From contig NZ_CP007151.1 of the NCBI RefSeq assembly GCF_000830985.1, positions 3,844,001-3,908,000 on the forward strand: DNA of 64,000 nt, in the 5' to 3' direction. The stretch comes from Marinobacter similis (GTDB lineage: Bacteria > Pseudomonadota > Gammaproteobacteria > Pseudomonadales > Oleiphilaceae). Below the pieces are notes generated by a model. That model saw only the letters and a program-made list of their open reading frames with translations, made no database searches and had not been told where the DNA came from. This document shows, piece by piece, positions 27,416 to 35,391 of this stretch. Within the stretch, counting starts at the first letter, position 1, and each line of letters starts with the position of its first letter. Made by a program: the position numbers and the translations under genes.

Positions 27416-28507
27416 TTAAGGCTGGCTGGAGCTTGCATTGCGGAAACGCTCAATACGCTCCTCCGTGGCGGGGTGGCTGGAGAGTATATCCCCAAGGCTA
27501 TCCCAGCGGCTGGGTACCTCTTTTTCTGTTCGGCTGGAACCGGTGCTGTCTACATTATCGCTGGTGCTCAGCCGGGTCATGATCGTGGCGAAATGGGCGG
27601 GGTCGAGACCGTTTTTTTGCATCATCGCCAAAGCATATTCATCGGCCTGTCGTTCCATCTCTCGCGAATAAGACAGGCTCATCAACACCGCCGGAACCAC
27701 CACCGTCGAGTCCGAAAACGCCGATAAATCACCGGTCATCATCACAATCAACCAGAAGGTCAGCGACGACTGCACCATGCCCTGCATGCCATGGCGGTGG
27801 GCGACATGGCCAATCTCATGCGCCAGGATCGCCGTCAGTTCGTCATCGTGTTCAGCCAGCGCGACCAGGTCATCGGTAAAAATCAGGGTGCCATCAGGCA
27901 ATGCCAATGCGTTAGCGCCAATGGCGGGGGAGGCGCGAAACACCACGTTCAGGCTCTGTCCGCCTACTGGTGCCAGCAGCGTAGCAAAATGCTCCTGCAG
28001 CGTTTGCTGTCGTTGTTGCGGTAATTGCGAGGGTTCAAGCCACGTATCGTCCAGAGACGCCAGGGTGGTTTCACCCACTTGCTCGGCAACACTATCTGGC
28101 ACTGCGTGGGCGATTACCTTGGCGGTCCAGGGCACGCCGTACACGAACGCGAATGCGGTTGCGGCCACCGTTGCCACCGCAGCCAGCAGAATCAGGCCAA
28201 GATTGTTCTCCAGCCGGTGAACCAGGCGGGTCAGGCGCCCGCTGGAAGAGCGCCGCGCAAGTTGGTCGACCAGATCGTTGTGGCGAGTTTCAAACACGGC
28301 ATCGTTGGGCAGGTGGAGATAGCGGGGCGTGTTGCCCACCCGGGGGGAAATGTTCAGTTCTTGCCAGCTCAGTGTTTGTTGGCCAGATGGGGTGGCCAGA
28401 ACCAGCACGCCTCCGGCAGAACGCAATAGTGCGTCCTCCCGGAGGGAGCTGTCGCCAGAATAGAACTGTCCTTCAATGACCAGTTCAGACTGCGGCGAAT
28501 TCGACAT
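27416..28507 (-). CDS. M48-family membrane-associated zinc metalloprotease
   Basis: Zinc peptidase of 363 residues, ATG 28,507. The N-terminal 90 residues (a soluble domain ending in LPNDAVFETRHNDLVDQL) precede a helix (NLGLILLAAVATVAATAFAF) and the M48 domain with HEIGHVAHRHGM, the zinc motif HExxH, and the third ligand Glu in SREMERQADEYAL. It may degrade or process envelope proteins. It overlaps the end of the DUF898 gene by 23 bp, a pairing seen elsewhere, so the two may work together. Confidence 0.85.
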   Translation of the reverse strand: MSNSPQSELVIEGQFYSGDSSLREDALLRSAGGVLVLATPSGQQTLSWQELNISPRVGNTPRYLHLPNDAVFETRHNDLVDQLARRSSSGRLTRLVHRLENNLGLILLAAVATVAATAFAFVYGVPWTAKVIAHAVPDSVAEQVGETTLASLDDTWLEPSQLPQQRQQTLQEHFATLLAPVGGQSLNVVFRASPAIGANALALPDGTLIFTDDLVALAEHDDELTAILAHEIGHVAHRHGMQGMVQSSLTFWLIVMMTGDLSAFSDSTVVVPAVLMSLSYSREMERQADEYALAMMQKNGLDPAHFATIMTRLSTSDNVDSTGSSRTEKEVPSRWDSLGDILSSHPATEERIERFRNASSSQP

Positions 28508-29725
28508 CGAAGGCGTCTCCCAGTTCCTGTCCCAGTGCGCTGGTTCGAGTCTGCTCGGCCGCAACGAAATGGTTCAGGTCACCGGAAATTACCATGGAGG
28601 TGCAACTTGCCCGATAGCGGGCCATGCGTACCTTGGCCCAGGGGGTGAAGAGGCCCAGGGTCAGCACCACAAGCAGACTGTTGCTCAGGTAAATCCATAC
28701 CATCTGTGCCGGTTTAAGCTCGGATTCAAAGCTGTGATCGGCCAACTGGGTGGAATTGAGGAACAGGTTGGTGATACCCGCCATGAAGAACCCGAAGAGG
28801 GTCAGGTAACCGACGCCCGCAATCACCGCCGCCAGCACCGGCATTCCAGACCGGGAGGCGAGGAAGGCGGCGACGGCGAACCCGGCAATCATCAGCAACG
28901 CCTTGCCGAAGAGCAGGTAATACACCTTGGTGGAGGCTGTCAACTCGAACGGCGTGGTTCCGTAGCGGCTGCCGTTGGCAAGGAAGGCGTGGGTTTTTTT
29001 CAGCACCAGAGGTGTCAGCAGTGTCAGACACAGCAGATTCAGGATCGGCCACACGAAGGCCACCATGAAGGCCTCTCCGTACTTGCCCTGGAAATCGAAA
29101 CGAATGTTGCGGTAGGCACTATTGATCGCGGTGAAGCGCAGTGAGCGGGTCATGATCCAGGGCGTAACGAATATAAACGCTACACCAAAGACCACGGCAG
29201 CCTCGATATACAGGTTTGCCAGCGCAACATAGGCAACCAGAACGGCAAGCGCGATCAAACGGCCTTTCAGGATAGTGATGGGATTGGCCAGGTACTGGAA
29301 GCTGGAATCGTCCAGGCGGGTGTTGCCATAGAAATACTGGTTGTTACGAACCGTTGCCCAGGCTGAATAGATGCCCAGGGTGACGATGGTCAGAAGAATG
29401 TTAACGATCCAGATACCGAAATATTCGCCACCTCGACCGGTAAACTCGATGGAGGCAAGCCGCAGGTCCTGTGCTTGCTCAGCAGGTGCCTCTTGAACTC
29501 GGATGCGGACATCCGCACCGGCCTCTGTCAGCTTTTTCTGATAAATCTGCGCGTCGTCATAGCTGAGATTGGATTTAATGGCGGATGACGATGACGGGGA
29601 TAAAAGGCGTTCGATTCGCTCTTCTGTCGCCTTGAAGAGATCTTGAAGGTTGGCCTTTACCTGGCGTCGTCGAAGCCAGGGAGAATCTGGCCGTTGTACA
29701 CAACTTGATAAAGCTCATTCGACAT
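28485..29725 (-). CDS. DUF898 (YjgN-like) polytopic membrane protein, frameshifted
   Basis: Membrane protein of about 413 residues. ATG 29,725 starts MSNELYQVVYNGQILPGFDD; the frame breaks near 29,659 (one base missing) and continues VKANLQDLFKATEERIERLL, so the original stop there is not real. From about residue 140, repeated helices with FGIWIVNILLTIVTLGIYSA and YLSNSLLVVLTLGLFTPWAK, the twin DUF898 signature. Function unknown. It is coupled to the downstream M48 protease. Confidence 0.8.
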
Positions 29726-29755
29726 ATCAATTCCTTATGGTTCCGTCCTACGTGA

Positions 29756-29771
29756 CAGGACCGCGGTCCTG
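29756..29771. promoter_or_regulatory. 16-bp perfect palindrome upstream of the DUF898 gene
   Basis: CAGGACCGCGGTCCTG, a perfect palindrome ending about 30 bp before the DUF898 start codon. The position and symmetry suggest a repressor operator, but no regulator is known. Confidence 0.4.
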
Positions 29772-29930
29772 GCGGTGCTTTTGTACTTTTAAGAACAGTA
29801 ACCTAAGCGACATTACCAGAAATTCATTCTAGGTATGTGAGCATTCTTGCATTTTATGTGTTGGTTTGTGAGCGAGGTGGTTTAGCCATTCAGTTTAATT
29901 TTTAACACTTATGATTCCGCCTATGTCTCT

Positions 29931-29967
29931 GAATTAGCACTTTTATCCCGTGATATACCGAATTAGC
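29931..29967 (+). promoter_or_regulatory. Direct repeats, possible enhancer sites
   Basis: GAATTAGC occurs at 29,931-29,938 and 29,960-29,967, 29 bp apart, about 120-150 bp upstream of the sigma-54-like promoter. This is the usual distance for an enhancer-binding protein. Only the repeat and spacing are seen; binding is inferred. Confidence 0.35.
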
Positions 29968-30083
29968 GCCGAACGACCTGTTTCAGTGATGCAACACATG
30001 GGGCTCTCTTGATGTGTCTAAAAAAACGCCCCTTTCAATAAAAACCTTTTAATATTAAGGTCTTGCGTTAATTTCACAAAAGC

Positions 30084-30099
30084 TGGCACGGCAATCGCT
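30084..30099 (+). promoter_or_regulatory. Sigma-54-type -24/-12 promoter
   Basis: TGGCACGGCAATCGCT: GG at 30,085-30,086, ten bases, then GC at 30,097-30,098, the GG-N10-GC core of RpoN promoters, with a perfect TGGCAC half. The -12 half (TCGCT) differs by one base from TTGCT. Transcription would start near 30,110, about 85 bp before the first gene of the amyloid-like operon. Confidence 0.65.
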
Positions 30100-30193
30100 A
30101 AGGCCTATCTGTGGATCGGACCCTGCGAAATCCGACGGCTAGCGGATGGGCCTGGATCCCTCACAAGCCAATAACATCAAAGGAATTGACGCT

Positions 30194-31054
30194 ATGAACA
30201 CTAACAAAAGCTTGCTAGCAATTGCCGTTGCACTGGGTTTGGGCCTGTCAGGTTCAGTTTTGGCTGATCCGATCCTGGGCGGAGACGGAGATCCCAACAC
30301 CAATGCCAACGACAGTTCCGCTGCGCTGAACGATGTAGCCAACACCGACGACAATTCCGATAACTCCGATAACTCGGATAATTCGGATAATTCCGACAAC
30401 AGCAACACTGCGACCGATTCATTCAAGATCGCCGACAGTGGCAACGATATGTCGGACAACTCGGACAACTCCGATAACACCGATAATTCGGACAACTCCG
30501 ACAACTCGGATAACAGCACTGATGTCGCCGACTCCTTCAAGATTGCCGACACTGCTAACGATAATTCGGACAATTCGGATAACTCCGATAATACCGATAA
30601 TTCCGATAACTCCGACAACTCGGATAACAGCACTAACGTCACTGACTCGTTCAAAATTGCCGACAGCGGTAACACGGACGACAACTCCGACAATTCCGAT
30701 AACTCAGACAATTCGGACAACTCGGATAACAGCACCAACGTCACGGACGCGTTCAAGATCGCCAACAGTGGCAATACCGACGACAACTCGGACAACAGCA
30801 CTAGCAACGATCTCGATCTGTCCCTCAACGTGTTCCTGAACAACGCCGATCTCGATGGCAACGTTTCAGGCACCACCGTGAACTACGGTAACGCCAGACG
30901 CCAATCCGAGACCTACGCCAAGCACTACAACAAGATCTCGGATAATTCCGCGAACTTCACCGGTGTGGGCGCATTCGCGCAAAACAATGGCCATGGTTCA
31001 GTTAACCAGGCCAACGTCAGTGTGCAGTCCAATCTGTCAGCAGGCGGTAACTGA
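30194..31054 (+). CDS. Exported DNS-repeat protein, candidate amyloid/matrix subunit
   Basis: Secreted protein of 286 residues from ATG 30,194. Signal peptide residues 1-24 (to GSVLA). Residues 52-203 alternate tracts of the tripeptide Asp-Asn-Ser with four copies of a DSFKIADSGN-like block (residues 75, 113, 151, 185; spacing 38, 38, 34), so each repeat joins a very polar tract and a short hydrophobic beta-prone patch. Residues 207-286 are non-repetitive and end with HGSVNQANVSVQSNLSAGGN, Asn/Gln/Ser-rich as in curlin-type strands. No Cys. First gene of the operon behind the sigma-54-like promoter. Amyloid nature is inferred. Confidence 0.75.
   Translation: MNTNKSLLAIAVALGLGLSGSVLADPILGGDGDPNTNANDSSAALNDVANTDDNSDNSDNSDNSDNSDNSNTATDSFKIADSGNDMSDNSDNSDNTDNSDNSDNSDNSTDVADSFKIADTANDNSDNSDNSDNTDNSDNSDNSDNSTNVTDSFKIADSGNTDDNSDNSDNSDNSDNSDNSTNVTDAFKIANSGNTDDNSDNSTSNDLDLSLNVFLNNADLDGNVSGTTVNYGNARRQSETYAKHYNKISDNSANFTGVGAFAQNNGHGSVNQANVSVQSNLSAGGN
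30355..30810 (+). repeat. In-frame codon repeats encoding (Asp-Asn-Ser)n and DSFKIA blocks
   Basis: Nine-base units of GAYAAYTCS type recur in four tracts inside the repeat-protein gene, separated by four copies of a block coding for DSFKIA or DAFKIA. Third-position changes differ between copies (TCC/TCG, AAC/AAT, GAC/GAT), so the protein repeat is kept while the DNA has drifted, which suggests selection on the protein. Confidence 0.85.
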
Positions 31055-31111
31055 AGCACGATGGTTGCGCCCCTGTAGGGGCGCAACCCGGTTACCACCG
31101 GGAGGCATGTC

Positions 31112-31462
31112 ATGACTGACATCGTCAAAGGGATGCTGAAAGCGGTTGGCGCGGTGTTGATCCTTGGATCGGCACCTGCGGTCTTTGCCGAGGACTTGAT
31201 GGAGCTGACTCCCATGAGTGCAGATCAGCTGGAGGGATCCAGCGGGCGCCAGGGCGTACCCCTGCAGTGGCAGCTTAACGAAACGGAGCAGAGTGCCGTG
31301 GTGACTGGCAATGTGTTATCAGGACACTCGGTGACCGGTGACAACATGATCACGGATCAGGCATTCAGCAATATGAGTGGTATTGCCACGGTCATCCAGA
31401 ACACCGGTAACCAGGTGGTGATTCAGGACAGCACCCAGGTCAATATTCTCATCAACCATTAG
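31112..31462 (+). CDS. Small exported protein with GG-like leader motif and beta-prone tail
   Basis: Exported protein of 116 residues; GGGAGG lies before ATG 31,112. Signal peptide to PAVFA (residue 26). Directly after it, LTPMSADQLEGSSGRQG resembles a double-glycine leader (LSxxELxxIxGG) with GR in place of GG. The tail at residues 92-115, ATVIQNTGNQVVIQDSTQVN then ILIN, is shared in pattern with the gene at 32,173. It lies between the repeat protein and the C39 peptidase. I infer a minor fibre or nucleator subunit, like FapB or CsgB in position; family not identified. Confidence 0.7.
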   Translation: MTDIVKGMLKAVGAVLILGSAPAVFAEDLMELTPMSADQLEGSSGRQGVPLQWQLNETEQSAVVTGNVLSGHSVTGDNMITDQAFSNMSGIATVIQNTGNQVVIQDSTQVNILINH

Positions 31463-31475
31463 CGGGAGGTGGACC

Positions 31476-32168
31476 ATGGTAACGCGGAGGCTTGTGATGC
31501 TTGCTGCAGGCGCTGCCACACTGTGGTCCACGGCCTTTGCCGGCAATGTGATGGTGCCGGGCCTGGGCGGTGGTCTCCAGTTAGAGGTTGAGAGCTATCA
31601 GGAAAAGCGTTTTAGCTCGATCATGCGCCAGCAGTATGACTTCAGCTGTGGCTCGGCCGCTGTCGCGTCCCTGTTGTCGTACCACTATGGGCACGAGGTC
31701 ACTGAAGCAGAAGTGTTTCGGGGCATGTTTTCTCTGGCCGACCCCGACAAGGTGCGCCGGGACGGTTTTTCCATGCTTGATATGAAACGCTACCTTGAAT
31801 CTGAAGGCTATCGCGCCGACGGTTTCCGACTGCCCTTAACGGGCATGCGAGAGAAGGTGGCCCTGCCGGCGATTGCGCTGGTAACACTGGACGGCTTTCG
31901 GCACTTCGTGGTCATCAAGGGCATCAGTGAGCGTGAGGTCTATGTCGGCGACCCTACTCGCGGCCTGAGAGTGTACCCGAGAGCACAATTTGAAGAATTC
32001 TGGGATGGTTCTGCCTTTGTGATACGCAGTCATGTAGCGCTGGGGCGCAAGACGTTTGATCGGGATGGAGGCTGGCCGCAATACGTGCGTGCACCTCTGT
32101 CCTCAAGGCCGGACGGCCCATCCTTGGGGCACACCCTGCCTTATTGGCCGACGCCAAGGGAGTGGTGA
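31476..32168 (+). CDS. Periplasmic C39-type cysteine peptidase, FapD-like
   Basis: Exported peptidase of 230 residues, with signal to STAFA. The catalytic set is complete: Gln 52/53 and Cys 58 in RQQYDFSCGSAAVASLL, His 143 in DGFRHFVVIKG, and Asp 159 in VYVGDPTRG. The surrounding DGFSMLDMKRYLESEGYRAD strongly resembles FapD of the Pseudomonas functional-amyloid operon. No ABC transporter is fused, unlike bacteriocin exporters, so it should act in the periplasm. GGGAGG lies 14 bp after the previous stop. Its likely substrates are the GG-motif proteins on either side. Confidence 0.85.
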   Translation: MVTRRLVMLAAGAATLWSTAFAGNVMVPGLGGGLQLEVESYQEKRFSSIMRQQYDFSCGSAAVASLLSYHYGHEVTEAEVFRGMFSLADPDKVRRDGFSMLDMKRYLESEGYRADGFRLPLTGMREKVALPAIALVTLDGFRHFVVIKGISEREVYVGDPTRGLRVYPRAQFEEFWDGSAFVIRSHVALGRKTFDRDGGWPQYVRAPLSSRPDGPSLGHTLPYWPTPREW

Positions 32169-32172
32169 CAGC

Positions 32173-32679
32173 ATGAATAAACAAAGAGCGAACAACCGAA
32201 AATCATGGTCTGTGATACTGGTGGTGGTAACGGTGGGGGCTCTATCGACCGCCAGGGCGGATGCGGTGTTTCCGGGGCAGCCACTCAGCGATGTTGAACT
32301 GGAGTCTCTGCGAGGTGGCTTCTTTCTCGATAATCTTGAAATTTCGATTGGCCTTGAACAGATCGTTTCGTTTGACGGTGAGACTCTTGCCATTAATCGT
32401 CTGACGATCCCGAATCTGAACCAGATTTCCAACGGCCAAGTGGTGGCCCATACGGTGGAGACACACGTGGCTAATCTCAGCGCTGCCAGTAACGGCCAGT
32501 CCCTGGTCTCTACAGTAACGGAAGGTGGTGGCTGGATAACGCTGATTCAGAACACTCTAAACAGGACCACTATCCAGAATAGCCGGCAGCTCAATATCCA
32601 GATGAACAATCTAGGGCCAGCGCTCAACCGCATCCCAGAGGATATGCGCGAACCGGTGATACAGTTGCTTGGCTATTGA
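32173..32679 (+). CDS. Exported protein with canonical GG leader motif after the Sec signal
   Basis: Exported protein of 168 residues starting 4 bp after the peptidase stop. Signal peptide to about residue 29 (STARA). Residues 38-49, LSDVELESLRGG, match the double-glycine leader consensus LSxxELxxIxGG recognised by C39 peptidases. The tail (residues 122-146) LIQNTLNRTTIQNSRQLNIQ then MNN repeats the pattern seen in the gene at 31,112. Cleavage after Gly 49 would leave FFLDNLEISIG as the new N-terminus. Probably a minor subunit or adaptor (FapE-like in position); no known family recognised. Confidence 0.7.
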   Translation: MNKQRANNRKSWSVILVVVTVGALSTARADAVFPGQPLSDVELESLRGGFFLDNLEISIGLEQIVSFDGETLAINRLTIPNLNQISNGQVVAHTVETHVANLSAASNGQSLVSTVTEGGGWITLIQNTLNRTTIQNSRQLNIQMNNLGPALNRIPEDMREPVIQLLGY

Positions 32680-32705
32680 GGGCTAGCCGCAATTAGGACT
32701 AGCCC
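32680..32705. terminator. Hairpin between convergent operons
   Basis: GGGCTAG and CTAGCCC, a 7-bp perfect stem around 12 bases, placed between the converging ends of the exported-protein operon and the barrel gene. There is no long T-run, so confidence is modest. Confidence 0.5.
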
Positions 32706-32717
32706 AATACTGTAGAT

Positions 32718-33782
32718 TCAGAGAGTGAATGGCAGCCTCAGGGTTAGTTCGCTGCTTGGTGCGTTTTCAGTGACCCCTACACTTACTGTCAGGCTCAAGT
32801 TTGTATTGGGCGTCAAACGTTGCGAGAGTCCAAACGACAAAGAACCGATCTGGATGTGATCGAATGTGGATGCAAATAGATCACTGTTATTCTCAAAACT
32901 GGTCCGTTGAATGATCGAGTGATCGTAACCCAGGCTGAATGATGTTCGTTCGTTGAACGCAAACCCCATACCGAAGCCGAGGCGAATTACATCGCCAGGA
33001 TCAATCCGGCCACCATTATCAGAGCCCTGATCTTTCTCCTTTGTCCATACATAACTGATGCTGCCGAACAACACGGCTGGATCGGAGGGATAGATAAACG
33101 AGAGCCCGGGTTCGAATGACCAGAAGCCGGAGCCTGTTGGCCGTTGTTCCAGTTCGGTGCCGATCGGATTACCTTCACTGTCCTCCACCACGCGCCGATC
33201 CACATCATAGGGGCTGTCCCCGGTTGGGGCCTTCACCCGGAACACGCCTATGACATAGGGCCAGCCGTCCAGGCCATCATTCAACTGGTAGCGTGCGGAC
33301 AGCTCGACATCGCCCAGGCCTTCACCAGAGGACTCGCGAAGGGTATCGACCGGAGTGCCCTCAAACGCCTGCCGTTCACGAAGGTCTTCGCTGATCCTCA
33401 GCCACGGAATCCGTATGTCGGTTTCTAATCGGCTGGTGATGCCGTACTTGAGGGTCAGCGAGGTCACAAAAATATCCCGCTGGATCTCCGAAATGTTGAT
33501 TAGCCCCACAAGCAATGCCGGAATCACGGTGTAGCCTTCGATGGCAACGCGGGTGGAGTTGCTGTGGGCGTGTGAGAAGGCCGGTTCGATGGTCAGCCGG
33601 CCGGGGCGGGTGACTATGCCTCGGTCGGTGGTAATCGAGGCAATTTCTGTGACCTGTTCCGCTCTGCTGTCGGCGGCTTCGGACGTGACCTGAGCGGAGC
33701 TGTTCGACTCTGACTGCGCAAATCCCAGGGTGGGAATCAGGCAGGCGCAGGTGAGCAATTGAATACGAGGTGTATTGATCAT
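32718..33782 (-). CDS. Outer-membrane beta-barrel protein linked to the C39 operon
   Basis: Exported protein of 354 residues with signal MINTPRIQLLTCACLIPTLG to FAQ. A short polar linker (Ser/Glu/Gln-rich, residues 23-50) precedes repeated amphipathic strands (RLETDIRIPWLRISEDLRER; FSLGYDHSIIQRTS) and the C-terminal SELTLRLPFTL. KAPTGDSPYDVD resembles the PF13557-type barrel signature. The start overlaps the stop of the regulator gene (ATGA, 33,779-33,782), and it converges on the exported-protein operon. In FapF-like fashion it may be the secretion pore; that role is inferred from context. Confidence 0.7.
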   Translation of the reverse strand: MINTPRIQLLTCACLIPTLGFAQSESNSSAQVTSEAADSRAEQVTEIASITTDRGIVTRPGRLTIEPAFSHAHSNSTRVAIEGYTVIPALLVGLINISEIQRDIFVTSLTLKYGITSRLETDIRIPWLRISEDLRERQAFEGTPVDTLRESSGEGLGDVELSARYQLNDGLDGWPYVIGVFRVKAPTGDSPYDVDRRVVEDSEGNPIGTELEQRPTGSGFWSFEPGLSFIYPSDPAVLFGSISYVWTKEKDQGSDNGGRIDPGDVIRLGFGMGFAFNERTSFSLGYDHSIIQRTSFENNSDLFASTFDHIQIGSLSFGLSQRLTPNTNLSLTVSVGVTENAPSSELTLRLPFTL

Positions 33783-35174
33783 GGTAAATCTCCCTTCGGG
33801 GGCGAACCCTGACGGTAATGGCCGCCAGAGTGGCCTCTGTTGTACTTCTCCATGAGCCGGTAAAACGAAACCCGGGAAATCTTCAGAATCCGCGCAGCGG
33901 CGGAAATATTGTGATGGGCAAGGGCCAGGCTACAGGAAAGCGCCTGGCGTTCCGCCCGGGCACGAAATTCCTCCAGACTGAGGTTCGAGGTGGCGGTGTA
34001 GCCAGTGTCGTTGCCGGCGTTCGCCAAACCCAGATCTTCGGGTGTGATTTCATCGCGGTCGCACAGCAGCAAGCCCTGGCGGAGTCGATTCTGCAATTCC
34101 CGAAAGTTGCCGGGCCATGAGTGGTTGACCAGACTTCGGGTCGCGGCATCGCCGAGAGTTTTGTGCTCTGCGCCAAGTGCTGACGAATCCAGTAGCGCTT
34201 CGGCCAGGTCCGGAATGTCCTCGCGCCGTTCTCTCAGTGGCGGCATTCTTACTTCCAGGCCACCGAGGCGGTAATAGACATCACTGCGGAAGCGCTCCGC
34301 TTCAATCAGCTCGGTTAATGGTTGGCTGGCGGTAGTGATGATGCGGCTGTCTATTCGAATGGGATTGCTTCCGCCAATCCGTTCAATCTGGCCTTCCTGC
34401 AGAAATCTTAGAATTGCCGATTGTTGTTCCAGATTCAGCTCGTCGATCGAGGACAGGATAAGCGATCCGCCGATGGCCTGTTCCAGACGGCCAGCATGGG
34501 CACTCAAGCATGGGTGAAGGCACCTTTTTCGTAGCCGAACAATTCGCTCTGGGTGAGCGATTCAGGCAGGGCGGCACAGTTGACCGTGACCAGCGGCCCG
34601 GAGGCTCGGGTGGAGTGCTGGTGGATAAACTGTGCGGCCGCGTCTTTTCCGGTTCCGCTTTCACCGACGATCAACACCGGTTCAGCGGTCACCGAGAATC
34701 GGCGAAGCAAATCCCGGGCCTGGCGAATTGCTAGCGAATTACCCTCAAGCACCAGGCTTTGGTAACCGTCCCGCGGCAGGCTGCCGCAGGGCTCACGAAT
34801 AACTGCCATGCCCCAAAGATGTCCCAGCACCGTATCGAGGCGATCGCTGTCTACCGGCAGGGTGTGAAAATCCGAGCAGTATCGGGTGATCAACTGGGCC
34901 GTTCGGGTTCCGCTTATTGGGCGATGGGCAACAACGCCCACCCAGTAGGACAGGTTGAGGCTTCCAGCCAGTGTTCAAACCAGGGTAGTTCGTCTATCGG
35001 GCCCTGGCTTAGATCAAGAACGCCGACCCTGGCGCTGACCGGAGGCGATAAAAGTAGTGGCACTGGGTTTTCCGCGTTGAAATCGGTTAATTCCCAACGG
35101 GATACCAGGGCATTGCGTACCTTACTATTGCTATGTGCCGCTGACAGCCAGACGAGCGGTCTCTTTTCCGTCAT
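33779..35174 (-). CDS. VpsR-type enhancer-binding regulator, two frameshifts
   Basis: Regulator of about 465 residues, ATG 35,174 behind GGAGG. N-terminal VpsR-like receiver-like domain with YCSDFHTLPVDSDRLDTVLG; AAA+ domain with Walker A GESGTGKDAAAQF; the sigma-54 contact loop reads GAFTHA instead of GAFTGA, and the Walker B region reads SLILSSIDEL where DE is usual. C-terminal Fis-type helix-turn-helix: NISAAARILKISRVSFYRLM. Frame breaks near 34,941 and 34,506. VpsR proteins respond to c-di-GMP and control biofilm matrix genes; the changed motifs suggest weak or absent ATPase and sigma-54 contact. Likely controls the operon at 30,194. Confidence 0.75.
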
Positions 35175-35391
35175 GGCAAACCTCCACAGAAGTGGTGCCT
35201 TGGAACGTGACTGCCAGTTCAAGCCCTATTCAGGATGTATGCCACAAAAATTATCAACAAGGCTTTCAGTCGCTTGCAAGATCCGCCACTGAGTCGCTTC
35301 GTAATACTGTAAAGGTTGTCGACAGTTGGTGTGGCACCCGCCAGTGAATGCATCTGTTATGCTGAATAAAAATTGGAAGACAACGTAGCTT

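Larger units (their letters stand above)
29726..30193. other. Divergent intergenic region, 468 bp
   Basis: Space between the DUF898 gene and the repeat-protein operon. It holds the palindrome at 29,756, direct repeats at 29,931 and 29,960, and the sigma-54-like promoter at 30,084. The middle is AT-rich. No open frame with a ribosome-binding site is seen. Confidence 0.6.

Noticed and set aside
30355..30810. CRISPR-like direct repeats
   Set aside because: Units are in-frame multiples of nine bases with synonymous drift and no constant spacers, so they are protein-coding repeats.
30139..30876. Minus-strand frame of Ser-Glu-Leu repeats
   Set aside because: It is the reverse reading of the DNS codon repeats; no signal or ribosome-binding site.
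31112..32679. Class II bacteriocin or microcin cluster
   Set aside because: GG motifs and a C39 peptidase fit at first, but the substrates and peptidase have Sec signals, and there is no ABC exporter or immunity gene.
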